A stretch of DNA of 64,000 nt, taken from Corynebacterium sp. p3-SID1241. Its GTDB lineage: Bacteria; Actinomycetota; Actinomycetes; Mycobacteriales; Mycobacteriaceae. Below the pieces are notes generated by a model, which was not told the DNA's origin, did not search any database, and saw nothing but the letters and a program-made list of their open reading frames with translations. The position numbers and the translations under genes are program-made. Location: contig JALXWS010000011.1 in assembly GCA_025144025.1 (NCBI GenBank), positions 1 through 64,000 on the forward strand, written 5' to 3'. The number at the start of each line of letters is the position of its first letter. The first letter of the stretch is position 1. Shown here in pieces: positions 36,582 through 44,697 of this stretch.

Positions 36582-37652
36582 TTAGAGCTGGGGATCCGCC
36601 GGGGCCGGCGGAACGGGCGCATCCGGGCTGGGAGCCGGTGCGGGATCGGCCCATGGTGGCTGCCACACCACGCGACCTCGGCGCCGCACGAGACGCCCGC
36701 GGATCGGCGGGGCATTTGGATCGTCGTCGTTGACGCCGTTGTGGTACGGGCAGCAGGTGGCGAGGTTTGCCATATTGGTATTGCCGCCGTGCCGCCACGC
36801 CTGCAAGTGGTGCACTTGGCATTTATCCGCCGGGTAGTTGCACTCCAGCCACGGGCACACCGGATTTTCGGCAGCAGCCATGAGCCGCTGTTTTTCGCTG
36901 GCCATGCGCTCCGTGCGATAGAGGTTGACTGCGCCCACGAAGGGGTGAACGAGGGTGATAAGGCCGCGCTCTGCCAGCGTGCGCGAGACGAGTTCCGTGC
37001 CGGTGATGCGGGCACCGTTGGTGAGCTGGATGGTGATTTCTTCGCCGTCGCCGTCGATGATGCGGTCGAGCTCGTCGAGCGTGATGATCGCATTCGTCGT
37101 AATGGTCGGACGGGAGACTGGGGCGGCGCCGGAAGGGGAGAAGAGCTCCGCAACGGAGTCGAGGGGCGCGTCCTCGTCCAGGCTGGATTCCAGGTCAGCG
37201 ATGAGCGAGGATGGCCCGGTAATCGCGAGGGTCCACGGCGCGTCCTTGCGGCGGCGGATGCGCACGCCGGGGCGCGGCGGGGCTGGGGGATTGAGCTCGC
37301 GCAGCTTCTTGCGCGCCAGCTTTTCCATCTCATCGGTATCGGCGGCGGTGCGGCATAGCTCCACGCGCAGGCGCCAGGCATCGCGCTTGGTCTTGGCGCG
37401 GGAAGCGTAGCGCTCGATGACCTCCAGCGTGGGCAGTGGGTGGGCGCGGTGGCGGGCGGCGGTAACCGCCTGGCGTTGGAGGCGGGTAAAGGAGGTGGGG
37501 GCAAAGAGGGCGTCGGCAAGCGTGAGCAAGGTGCGGGCCGTCTTATTGGGCGCCCCGGCGGCGCTCAGCTGGTCTTCAGACATGCCGGCGCACCCGGCAA
37601 CGATGTCGATGCCGGGCGCCAAGGCCGCGAGATAAGTCTGAAGAGCTGTCAT
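36582..37652 (-). CDS. HNH endonuclease with DUF222 domain (13E12-repeat family)
   Basis: A 356-residue protein of the DUF222-HNH family that is multi-copy in many Actinobacteria. The N-terminal two thirds are helical DUF222. The HNH nuclease near residue 272 has Zn-type cysteines and the catalytic histidine in CQVHHLQAWRHGGNT, then NLATCCPYHN. The C-terminus is Pro-rich. Family members resemble homing-type or mobile elements (mycobacterial REP13E12), so acquisition by transfer is plausible. It starts an accessory block between hemY and hemL. Confidence 0.85.
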   Translation of the reverse strand: MTALQTYLAALAPGIDIVAGCAGMSEDQLSAAGAPNKTARTLLTLADALFAPTSFTRLQRQAVTAARHRAHPLPTLEVIERYASRAKTKRDAWRLRVELCRTAADTDEMEKLARKKLRELNPPAPPRPGVRIRRRKDAPWTLAITGPSSLIADLESSLDEDAPLDSVAELFSPSGAAPVSRPTITTNAIITLDELDRIIDGDGEEITIQLTNGARITGTELVSRTLAERGLITLVHPFVGAVNLYRTERMASEKQRLMAAAENPVCPWLECNYPADKCQVHHLQAWRHGGNTNMANLATCCPYHNGVNDDDPNAPPIRGRLVRRRGRVVWQPPWADPAPAPSPDAPVPPAPADPQL

Positions 37653-37768
37653 GCCCCGCAGCCTAAGCTACGGCGCGCAACCCGCGCGAGGACGAGCGCG
37701 CAAACCTGTGGATAACTAGGGCCGAAAGGGAGAATTTCGGCCCGCACGCCCGGCGGACCTGTGGATAA
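37653..37768. other. Intergenic region with paired DnaA-box-like repeats around a hairpin
   Basis: The 16-bp sequence ACCTGTGGATAACTAG occurs at 37704-37719 and again at 37757-37772; each copy contains TGTGGATAA, the exact reverse complement of the DnaA box TTATCCACA. Between them lies a perfect 9-bp hairpin (GGGCCGAAA 37719-37727, TTTCGGCCC 37735-37743). The second copy runs into the stop codon of the dehydrogenase gene. Confidence 0.75.
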
Positions 37769-38617
37769 CTAGCCTTTATTGCGGAAGACGAAGATGGAGG
37801 AGAAGTCCTGATTGCCGTGGCCCATGGCCTGCATCTCTTCGAAGCGGCCGATGGCGGCGGTAAGGGCGGGCAGCGGCTTGGTAGAGGTCATCTCCATGAG
37901 CTTGGCGTCCTTGGCCAGGGCGTCGACGGTGAAATCGCCCGGGTCGGTATTGCGCTCGCCGGTGATAAACGGCGCCTTCATATTGGCGATGAAGGACAGG
38001 CCGGTGATATCGAGCATCTGCAGCACCACCTCGGAGTCCAGGCCCTCGGACTCGCCGAGCTGTAGGGCTTCGAGCAGGCCCTCGGCGGTGACGGCGAGCG
38101 CGAGGTTCGCCAGCAGCTTTCCGATGGCCGCCGTGGCCGCCGCCTCCACTCCGATGAGCTTGTCTTCGCCCGCCCAGGACTCGGCGAGGGACATGGCTTT
38201 CTCACGGCGGGCGTCGTCGGGCGTGCCCACATAGACGCCGAGCTTGCCCTCGCGGGCCGGGCCGAGCGTGCCGACGACCGGGGCGTGGACGTAGGTCTCC
38301 ACGGCGGCGGCGAACTCGCGGGCATCGTTGGGCGAGACGGTGGTGGTATCGATCCACGTCACGCCCGCGGGGATGAGTTGCGGCTCGATGACGACCTCGC
38401 GGACATCGTCGGGCCCGAAGAGCGAGGTGATAATGACCTCGGCGTTCGCTACGGCGTCGTTGGGCGTGGCGGCGAGCTCGGCGCCTTCTTCCACGAGTGG
38501 CTGGGCGCGTTCGGCGGTGCGGTTCCAGACGGTCATCTCGATGTCGTCCTGCTCATTGAGCAGGCGGCGGGCTAGTTCGGTTCCCATGCGGCCAGTTCCA
38601 AGAAATGCAATCCTCAT
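37769..38617 (-). CDS. NAD(P)-binding beta-hydroxyacid dehydrogenase family protein
   Basis: A 282-residue member of the 3-hydroxyisobutyrate/6-phosphogluconate dehydrogenase family. The cofactor motif is IAFLGTGRMGTELARRL at the N-terminus, the substrate-binding signature region is TWIDTTTVSPNDAREF, and the catalytic lysine is in AIGKLLANLALAV near residue 170; the C-terminal helical domain is complete. The substrate is unknown. I use the ATG at 38617; a longer open frame to 38959 lies antisense to the SMR gene and riboswitch and is not protein-like. It is divergent from the guanidinium exporter with a 105-bp gap. Confidence 0.85.
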   Translation of the reverse strand: MRIAFLGTGRMGTELARRLLNEQDDIEMTVWNRTAERAQPLVEEGAELAATPNDAVANAEVIITSLFGPDDVREVVIEPQLIPAGVTWIDTTTVSPNDAREFAAAVETYVHAPVVGTLGPAREGKLGVYVGTPDDARREKAMSLAESWAGEDKLIGVEAAATAAIGKLLANLALAVTAEGLLEALQLGESEGLDSEVVLQMLDITGLSFIANMKAPFITGERNTDPGDFTVDALAKDAKLMEMTSTKPLPALTAAIGRFEEMQAMGHGNQDFSSIFVFRNKG

Positions 38618-38669
38618 GCTTTCCCAGTGTGCCATCATTGAGTGCAGGCTCGCCGCCTTTCTTGCGGGC

Positions 38670-38710
38670 CCCGGACGAGGGAGCCGTACCCGGCGACGCG
38701 AAAAGACGGC
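38670..38710 (+). promoter_or_regulatory. Guanidine-III (ykkC-III) riboswitch
   Basis: The stretch matches the guanidine-III aptamer as I remember it: CCGGACGAGG (38671-38680), then GCCGTACCCGG (38683-38693), then AAGACGGC (38703-38710). The two CCGG segments (38671-38674 and 38690-38693) pair, and GCCGT (38683-38687) pairs with ACGGC (38706-38710) to make the pseudoknot. The 3' helix ends one base before the AGGAAG of the exporter gene, so ligand binding would control access to the ribosome-binding site. The downstream gene is the class of guanidinium exporter these riboswitches control. Confidence 0.85.
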
Positions 38711-38722
38711 CAGGAAGCAGCT

Positions 38723-39037
38723 ATGGCGTGGTTCATCTTGATTTTCTCCGGCGCATTCGAGGCCGTGTGGGCGGCGGCGCTGGATAAGTCCGCTGGTTTT
38801 ACTCGCCTGTGGCCCTCGCTCATTTTCCTCGTGGCTTGCGCAATTTCCATGGGCGGGCTGGCGTGGGCGATGCGCAGCATCCCGGTGGGCACGGCCTATG
38901 CGGTGTGGGCGGGCGTTGGCGCCTCGGTGGCGGTTATTTATTCCTTCGCCGCTGGACACGAGGCCGCCACGGCGTGGAAGGTGTTATTCCTCGTCATGAT
39001 CATCGGCGGCATCGTGGGGCTGAAAGCGGTGAGCTAG
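38723..39037 (+). CDS. SMR family guanidinium exporter (Gdx/SugE type)
   Basis: A 104-residue four-helix membrane transporter of the small multidrug resistance family. The proton-coupled glutamate lies in SGAFEAVWAAALDKSAGF (E13), and SIPVGTAYAVWAGVGA is the family signature near residue 56. These features match the Gdx (formerly SugE) subtype, which exports guanidinium, rather than EmrE-type drug pumps. The riboswitch directly upstream supports this. The ATG at 38723 has AGGAAG 7 nt before it. The stop overlaps the convergent lipoprotein gene by 4 bp. Confidence 0.9.
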   Translation: MAWFILIFSGAFEAVWAAALDKSAGFTRLWPSLIFLVACAISMGGLAWAMRSIPVGTAYAVWAGVGASVAVIYSFAAGHEAATAWKVLFLVMIIGGIVGLKAVS

Positions 39038-39522
39038 CGGCCCGGAATGCGCGGCGCGGGCGGCAGCGGCAACTCCGGCGGGGCGGGCGCAGGCACGGCG
39101 GGCACATCAGGCACCGCGTCCTCGATGCGCCCGCGGACCTCGTGAGGCGGGATATTCAGGTTTGGCAGGCCGCTTTTATCCCGCGCGGGCGGGCGCGGAG
39201 CCGGCGCCGCAGGTTGCGAGCGGGGTGCCGGTGCAGGTGCGGGCCGCTGCTGGGGTGCGGGCGTCGGGCCAGGATGCGAAGCAGGTCCGGGCGCGGGAGC
39301 AGGCGCCGCGTCCGTCGACGAAGGCTCCGCGGCCGGAGGCGGAGGAGGGGACGGGTCCTTACTCGGCAGATCGCGCGGGGTGAGCGGACGGGGAGGGGGT
39401 TGCCACGAGGGGACGTCGGCAAGCGGTGTGGCACCCACCGAGGTAGGCAGCGGCCGCTCGGGATGGGCGCAGCCGGCGAGGCAGAAAGCGGCCAGGATGG
39501 CGAAAATGAGAGTGCGCTGCAT
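39034..39522 (-). CDS. Proline-rich lipoprotein
   Basis: A 162-residue exported protein. The N-terminus MQRTLIFAILAAFCLAGCAH is a lipoprotein signal peptide with the lipobox LAGC (Cys18 would be lipidated). The rest is very rich in Pro, Ala and Arg (about one quarter Pro) and has no recognisable domain; the low complexity suggests an extended wall-spanning linker. It sits between the SMR gene and hemL, and no homologous family comes to mind. Confidence 0.6.
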   Translation of the reverse strand: MQRTLIFAILAAFCLAGCAHPERPLPTSVGATPLADVPSWQPPPRPLTPRDLPSKDPSPPPPPAAEPSSTDAAPAPAPGPASHPGPTPAPQQRPAPAPAPRSQPAAPAPRPPARDKSGLPNLNIPPHEVRGRIEDAVPDVPAVPAPAPPELPLPPAPRIPGR

Positions 39523-39616
39523 GGAAAATCCCCCCGAATTGAAAAGTGCAACGCCCCGAAGTTTAGCGGCTCACTGTGAATCGCGCAGTCCAACTTTTGT
39601 ATAGCGCGCGAATCGC

Positions 39617-39622
39617 TAGAAT
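39617..39622 (+). promoter_or_regulatory. -10 element of hemL, leaderless arrangement
   Basis: TAGAAT is followed by exactly 7 nt (GTCAGAC) and then the ATG at 39630. An ATG at 39621 lies inside the hexamer, so the promoter argues for the 39630 start. Confidence 0.55.
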
Positions 39623-39629
39623 GTCAGAC

Positions 39630-40931
39630 ATGCCTAATACTTCCCAGTCGCAACAGTGGTTTGAGCGTTCCTCCAAGGTGATTCCGGGCGGGGTGAACTC
39701 GCCGGTACGCGCGTTTGGCTCCGTGGGTGGTCAGGCCCGCGTGATTGAGCGCGGCGCGGGCTCGCGCCTGTGGGACGTCGACGGCAATGAGTACGTTGAC
39801 CTGGTCAGTTCCTATGGCCCGATGATTCACGGCAACGCCCACCCGGAGATTGTGGAGGCCGTGCAGAAGGCGGCTGCGGGCGGTCTGAGCTTTGGCTCGC
39901 CCACCGAGGGTGAGGCTTTGCTTGCGGAGGCCATTGTGTCGCGCACCGCGGCCGATAAGGTGCGCATGGTCAACTCCGGCACCGAGGCCACCATGTCTGC
40001 GGTACGCCTGGCCCGCGGCTACACCGGCCGCGCCAAGGTGCTGAAGTTTGAGGGTTGCTACCACGGCCATGTGGATGCGCTTTTGGCCTCGGCCGGTTCC
40101 GGTGTGGCGACCTTTGCGCTGCCGGATTCTCCGGGCGTGACGGGTGCGACGGCGGCCGATACTATCGTTGTTCCTTATAACGATATCGAGGCCGTGCGCG
40201 AGGCATTTGCGCAGAACCCCGGCGAGATTGCCTGCATTATTGCGGAGGCCTCGGCCGGCAATATGGGTACCGTGGCTCCGGCGGAGGGCTTCAACGCCGC
40301 GCTTGCCGACGTCGCCCATGAAGACGGCGCCCTCCTTATCCTCGACGAGGTCATGACCGGCTTCCGCACCTCTTATAAGGGCTGGTACGGCGTCGACGGC
40401 GTGGCGGCGGACCTGGTGACCTTTGGCAAGGTCGTCTCCGGTGGCCTGCCGGCCGCTGCCTTCGGTGGCCGCGCCGAAGTCATGGACTACCTTGCGCCGG
40501 AAGGGCCGGTCTATCAGGCAGGTACGCTATCCGGAAACCCGGTGGCAATGGCCTCCGGCTTGAAGTCTTTGGAGCTGGCCGATGAATCGCTCTACGAGCG
40601 CCTGCAGGCCAACGCGGACCGCTTGACCGGCATGATTTCCTCCGCGCTGTCGGCCGAGGGCGTAGCGCACCATATCCAGCGCGCGTCCTCGATGTTCTCC
40701 ATCCGCTTTGCCGAGGGCGAGGGCCGCAACTTTACCGATATGCAGGCGGCCGAGACCTTCCGCTTCACCCCGTTCTTCCACGCCCTGCTGGATAACGGCA
40801 TCTACATCGCGCCGAGCCCATTTGAGACCTGGTTTGTCTCGGATGCGCTTAACGACGCCGACTTTGAACTCATCGAAGCCGCCCTCAAACCCGCCGCCCA
40901 GGCTGCGGCCGCCGCGCGTCCCGCACACTAA
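39630..40931 (+). CDS. hemL: Glutamate-1-semialdehyde 2,1-aminomutase
   Basis: HemL converts glutamate-1-semialdehyde to 5-aminolevulinate using PLP, completing the C5 route begun by HemA. The 433-residue protein has [11 protein letters not shown] near the start, the active-site lysine in [19 protein letters not shown] and the cofactor region [12 protein letters not shown] choose the ATG at 39630 from promoter spacing; an ATG at 39621 would add three residues. It is separated from hemY by the accessory HNH-Gdx block. Confidence 0.95.
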   Translation: MPNTSQSQQWFERSSKVIPGGVNSPVRAFGSVGGQARVIERGAGSRLWDVDGNEYVDLVSSYGPMIHGNAHPEIVEAVQKAAAGGLSFGSPTEGEALLAEAIVSRTAADKVRMVNSGTEATMSAVRLARGYTGRAKVLKFEGCYHGHVDALLASAGSGVATFALPDSPGVTGATAADTIVVPYNDIEAVREAFAQNPGEIACIIAEASAGNMGTVAPAEGFNAALADVAHEDGALLILDEVMTGFRTSYKGWYGVDGVAADLVTFGKVVSGGLPAAAFGGRAEVMDYLAPEGPVYQAGTLSGNPVAMASGLKSLELADESLYERLQANADRLTGMISSALSAEGVAHHIQRASSMFSIRFAEGEGRNFTDMQAAETFRFTPFFHALLDNGIYIAPSPFETWFVSDALNDADFELIEAALKPAAQAAAAARPAH

Positions 40932-40939
40932 GGAGAGAC

Positions 40940-41548
40940 ATGACACGCACCATCGTTCACCTCGTGCGCCACGGCGAGGTCCACAACCCAGAGAAGATCC
41001 TCTACGGACGCATCCCGGGCTATCACCTGTCCTCGCGCGGGCATTCCATGGCGGCGCGCACCGCGGAGTCCTTCCGTGATCATGACGTCACCTACCTGGC
41101 GGCCTCGCCGCTGCAGCGCGCCCAGGAAACCGCGCAGCCGATTGCGGAGGTAACGGGGCTGGACGTGGACGTCGATAAGACGCTCATCGAGTCCGGCAAC
41201 CGCTTCGAGGGCCTGCGCACCAAGGGCCTGCGCTCCGCGCTGTGGAACCCGCGCCGCTGGCCGCTGCTGGTCAATCCGCTGGAGCCATCGTGGGGCGAGC
41301 CCTATGAGCAGATTGCCGAGCGCATGCTGGGCTCCATCGAGCGCGCCCGCACCGCCGCGGCCGGCCACGAGGCAATCTTGGTTAGCCACCAGCTGCCCAT
41401 CGTGATGGTGCAGCGCACCGTGCTGGGCCAGCGCCTGCCGCACGCGCCGTGGAACCGCGAATGCGATCTGGCCTCGGTCACCTCGCTGCTTTTCGAGGAC
41501 AACCAGGTCACCGATATCTTCTACTCCTCGCCGGCGCAGGAGATTTAA
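40940..41548 (+). CDS. Histidine phosphatase family protein
   Basis: A 202-residue phosphoglycerate-mutase-like phosphatase. The nucleophilic histidine lies in LVRHGEVHNPEKILYGR (residues 7-23), SPLQRAQETA follows, and a second catalytic histidine is in ILVSHQLPIVMV. The substrate is unknown, though the conserved position between hemL and the cytochrome c genes in corynebacteria hints at a link to heme or respiration. AAGGAGAG precedes the ATG, and the stop overlaps the next ATG by one base (TAATG). Confidence 0.85.
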   Translation: MTRTIVHLVRHGEVHNPEKILYGRIPGYHLSSRGHSMAARTAESFRDHDVTYLAASPLQRAQETAQPIAEVTGLDVDVDKTLIESGNRFEGLRTKGLRSALWNPRRWPLLVNPLEPSWGEPYEQIAERMLGSIERARTAAAGHEAILVSHQLPIVMVQRTVLGQRLPHAPWNRECDLASVTSLLFEDNQVTDIFYSSPAQEI

Positions 41549-42159
41549 TGGCACTACAACGCAGACGCGCAGTCGGCGCAGTGCTAGCGGCAGCGGCCGT
41601 CGCCCTGCCGCTAGCTGGTTGCTCGCAGGATTCCGATAACGCGCAAAACGCGGTGGCTACCGGCGGCAACTTCGAGTTCATTACGCCCGGCGGCGAAAAG
41701 GTCATCAACTACGAGGAATCCGAGCGCAAGCCGCTGCGCACGTTCTCCGGCGATAATGTGCGCGATACGGATAAGACCATCTCCTTGGAGGACTATGACG
41801 GAGAAATCGTCGTGCTCAACTCCTGGGGCCAGTGGTGCGCGCCCTGCCGTTCCGAGGCCGATGATCTCCAAGAGATTCACTCCGAGCTCCAAAAGCGGAA
41901 AATCGGCACCGTCTTGGGCATCAATGTGCGCGACTATAACCCGCAGGTTTCCAATGATTTCCTCGAAGACAACGGGCTGGAGTATCCCTCCATCTATGAT
42001 CCACCGTTTAAGACCGCTGCGGCCCTGGGTGGTGTGCCCACCTCTGTGGTTCCGACCACCATCGTCTTGGATAAACAGCACCGCCCGGCTACGGTCTTTT
42101 TGCGGTCCATCACCGCTAAAGATGTGATGGACGTAGTGGATAAGTTAGAAAAGGAATAA
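41548..42159 (+). CDS. TlpA/ResA-like thiol-disulfide lipoprotein
   Basis: A 203-residue exported thioredoxin-fold protein. It begins with a lipoprotein signal (LPLAGC; Cys26 lipidated) and carries the redox motif WCAPC in GQWCAPCRSEADDL with the cis-Pro loop VPTSVVPTTIVLD. It probably reduces apocytochrome c cysteines outside the membrane before heme attachment, receiving electrons from CcdA encoded next. The start is the ATG at 41548, overlapping the previous stop by one base; a longer open frame upstream is antisense-like extension. Confidence 0.9.
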   Translation: MALQRRRAVGAVLAAAAVALPLAGCSQDSDNAQNAVATGGNFEFITPGGEKVINYEESERKPLRTFSGDNVRDTDKTISLEDYDGEIVVLNSWGQWCAPCRSEADDLQEIHSELQKRKIGTVLGINVRDYNPQVSNDFLEDNGLEYPSIYDPPFKTAAALGGVPTSVVPTTIVLDKQHRPATVFLRSITAKDVMDVVDKLEKE

Positions 42160-42963
42160 ATGGACAACGCAGCGAGCATCGGCACTACCTTTGCCGAGGC
42201 CGCGACCTCCGGCCCACTTATTTTGGGCCTGCTCGCGGCCGCCCTGGCGGGGTTGGTGAGCTTCGCCAGCCCATGCGTGATCCCGCTGGTGCCCGGCTAT
42301 ATTTCCTACCTGGCCGGCGTGGTGGGCGGCGAGGTTACTTTTGATGGTGAGTTGGGAGTGGGCGTCGGCAAGCGCAGGCAATGGGCCGTTGTCCTTGCAT
42401 CCGCACTGTTTATCCTAGGCTTCACCGTGGTTTTCCTGCTGGCGACGGTCTCGGTATTCGGCGCGATTTCCGCGCTCCGGCTCAATGAGGAAATGCTCAT
42501 GCGCATCGGCGGCGGCGTGACCATCCTGATGGGCGTGGTCTTCTTGGGCGCGATTCCGGCGCTGCAGAAGGACACCCGCATGGCTCCGAAGCGCTGGACC
42601 ACTTGGCTGGGTGCGCCCCTGCTTGGCGGGATATTCGCGCTGGGCTGGACGCCGTGCCTGGGGCCAACGCTGGCCGCCATTATTTCCGTATCGGCCGGCA
42701 CCGAGGGAATGACGGCCGCGCGCGGCGTGCTGCTCATCATCTTTTATTGCCTGGGCTTGGGCCTGCCGTTCCTTCTGGTGGCGCTGGGGTCTGCGCGGGC
42801 GATGCGCACGATTTCGTGGGCCCGCAAGCACTCGCATACCATCCAGATAATCGGCGGCGTGGCCATGATCCTCGTCGGCCTGGCCCTGGTAACCGGCCTG
42901 TGGGGCGAGTTCATCAGCCTCATCCGCCAGTGGACAGGCAACTTTGGCGCAACCCTGATTTAG
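42160..42963 (+). CDS. ccdA: Cytochrome c biogenesis protein CcdA (DsbD-like)
   Basis: A 267-residue membrane protein with six predicted helices that carries reducing power across the membrane to the TlpA/ResA-like protein. The two conserved cysteine sites are FASPCVIPLVPGYISY (first helix) and GWTPCLGPTLAAI (fourth helix). It starts immediately after the TlpA-like stop, so the two are probably translationally coupled. An extra loop after GEV around residues 55-70 carries the 10-mer CGTCGGCAAG. Confidence 0.92.
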   Translation: MDNAASIGTTFAEAATSGPLILGLLAAALAGLVSFASPCVIPLVPGYISYLAGVVGGEVTFDGELGVGVGKRRQWAVVLASALFILGFTVVFLLATVSVFGAISALRLNEEMLMRIGGGVTILMGVVFLGAIPALQKDTRMAPKRWTTWLGAPLLGGIFALGWTPCLGPTLAAIISVSAGTEGMTAARGVLLIIFYCLGLGLPFLLVALGSARAMRTISWARKHSHTIQIIGGVAMILVGLALVTGLWGEFISLIRQWTGNFGATLI

Positions 42964-42970
42964 GAGAGAC

Positions 42971-44602
42971 GTGAAATACTTCCGCAAAGCCTGGCATTGG
43001 CTGACCAGCATGCGCACGGCACTGGCGCTGCTTTTCTTGCTGGCGCTGGCCGCGATTCCTGGTTCCTTGCTTCCGCAGCGCGACCTCAACGAGCAGAACG
43101 TGCAGGACTTCATCGAGTCCAACGGCAACGTAGCGAAGATCTACGACAAGCTGCAGCTTTTCGACGTCTTTTCGTCCGTCTGGTTCCAGGCCATCTTCGT
43201 CCTCTTGGCCATTTCCCTGGTGGGCTGCATCCTGCCGCGTTCCTGGAATCACTACACGGCGTGGAAGACCCCGCCCACGCGCGCGCCGAAGTATCTCCAC
43301 AAGCTGCCACTGGCGGCCGAGGGGCACTCGGAAAAGAACGAGGAGGAGCTGTCCGCGGAAATCCAGAAGCGCTTAAAAAAGTGGCGCGTGGCCGAGTACT
43401 CCCCAGAAGAGGACCGCGCCGGCGTGCACACCTTCTCCGCGGAACGCGGCTATGGCCGCGAGCTGGCCAACCTCATCTTCCACGTGGCGCTGGTGGCCAT
43501 CTTGGTTACCGTCGCGGCCGGCAAGCTAGTCAACTACGAGGGCCAGGTCATCGTGGTCACAGAGTCCGGCTCCCAGGGCGGCGGCCAGACCCTGGACCAG
43601 TCCACGGAGTTCTGCAATACCTCCACGTCTAACTTTGATTCCTTCCGCGCCGGCCCGCTTTTCGACGGCACCGGGCTCCACCCCTTCTGCCTCATAGCCC
43701 ACGACTTCGCGGCGGAATACCTGCCCAACGGTCAAGCGGAGATGTTTACTTCCAACGTCTCCTATGCGGAGGGCGAGGATATCTACAAGGATGACTCCGA
43801 GTGGAAGGACTATGAGCTCAAGGTCAACCACCCGCTGCGCTTGGCGCACAACCGCGTCTACTTGCAGGGCCACGGCTACGCGCCGACGGTCACGGTGGAA
43901 TGGCCCAATGGCGAAAAGCGCACCCAGACCATTCAGTTCCAGCCGAATGACACGACCTTCTTCTTATCCTCCGGCGCGATGCGCTTCGACCCACCGGCAG
44001 GCATGCATCCAGATCTCTATGACCGCCGTCAGAACCAGATCGCCATCCAGGGCCTCTTCGCGCCCACGGCCGAGTGGTCCGGCGAGAACGGCAAGCTGCT
44101 GCAGTCCTCGTATCCGGGCCTGAATGATCCGGCGATGGCCATCGATATCTACCGCGGTGATGCCGGCCTGGACACCGGCACCCCGCAGTCCTTCTTCTCG
44201 CTGGACCCGAACCTGGTGCAGTCCGGCCAGCTACAAAAGATTGACCGCGTCAACCTCAACCAGGGCGAGGACGTAACCCTGGACGATGGCACGAAGATCA
44301 CCTTCGACGGCGCCAGCGAGTTCGCCAACTACCAGGTCTCTTATGATCCCTTCCAGAAGTGGGTGCTGGTCTCCGCGCTGGTGATGCTCATTTCCTTGGT
44401 GGGATCGCTGATAATTAAGCGCCGCCGCGTCTACATCCGCCTGCGGCCGAACGCGGCCGGCGGCACCGACGTGGAGATGGGCGGCCTCGCCCGCACCGAC
44501 CGTGCTGGTTGGTCCGAGGAGTTCCACGAGCTGCACCGAGCGCTGTTGGAGTTGCCGGACCCAGACGAAGTCGAAGAAGACGAGCTTTATACCGATGATT
44601 AG
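42971..44602 (+). CDS. resB: Cytochrome c biogenesis protein ResB (Ccs1)
   Basis: A 543-residue membrane protein and one half of the system II heme lyase. There are membrane segments at about 14-34, 70-90, 165-185 and near 460-480, with a large extracytoplasmic domain between the last two that would hold apocytochrome c. A charged cytoplasmic C-terminus ends in an acidic stretch. GGAGAG precedes the GTG start. It works with CcsB (CcsA/ResC) encoded after a terminator-like hairpin. Confidence 0.92.
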   Translation: MKYFRKAWHWLTSMRTALALLFLLALAAIPGSLLPQRDLNEQNVQDFIESNGNVAKIYDKLQLFDVFSSVWFQAIFVLLAISLVGCILPRSWNHYTAWKTPPTRAPKYLHKLPLAAEGHSEKNEEELSAEIQKRLKKWRVAEYSPEEDRAGVHTFSAERGYGRELANLIFHVALVAILVTVAAGKLVNYEGQVIVVTESGSQGGGQTLDQSTEFCNTSTSNFDSFRAGPLFDGTGLHPFCLIAHDFAAEYLPNGQAEMFTSNVSYAEGEDIYKDDSEWKDYELKVNHPLRLAHNRVYLQGHGYAPTVTVEWPNGEKRTQTIQFQPNDTTFFLSSGAMRFDPPAGMHPDLYDRRQNQIAIQGLFAPTAEWSGENGKLLQSSYPGLNDPAMAIDIYRGDAGLDTGTPQSFFSLDPNLVQSGQLQKIDRVNLNQGEDVTLDDGTKITFDGASEFANYQVSYDPFQKWVLVSALVMLISLVGSLIIKRRRVYIRLRPNAAGGTDVEMGGLARTDRAGWSEEFHELHRALLELPDPDEVEEDELYTDD

Positions 44603-44609
44603 TACGCCG

Positions 44610-44642
44610 GCCTAGTCCAACAAAAGTTGGATTAGGCTGTTT
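44610..44642 (+). terminator. Strong hairpin between resB and ccsB
   Basis: GCCTAGTCCAAC (44610-44621) and GTTGGATTAGGC (44626-44637) form a 12-bp stem with one G-T pair and an AAAA loop, followed by TGTTTC. It would lower read-through from resB into ccsB. The near-symmetric stem could also terminate transcription from the other side. Confidence 0.65.
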
Positions 44643-44697
44643 CGCTGAGTAAGGTAATCAGCACTTACCCCCACACGTGTGAAGGCTAGGAGCATTC

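Noticed and set aside
36582..37652. Insertion sequence around the HNH gene
   Set aside because: No transposase gene, no terminal inverted repeats and no target duplication; the 16-bp direct repeats lie on one side only.
37704..37772. Chromosomal origin from the two DnaA-box cores
   Set aside because: Only two boxes, no AT-rich unwinding region, and no dnaA, dnaN or parAB genes nearby.
38618..38959. N-terminal extension of the dehydrogenase from 38959
   Set aside because: It is antisense to the SMR exporter and the guanidine riboswitch, has low-complexity Arg/His composition, and the Rossmann motif begins exactly at the ATG at 38617.
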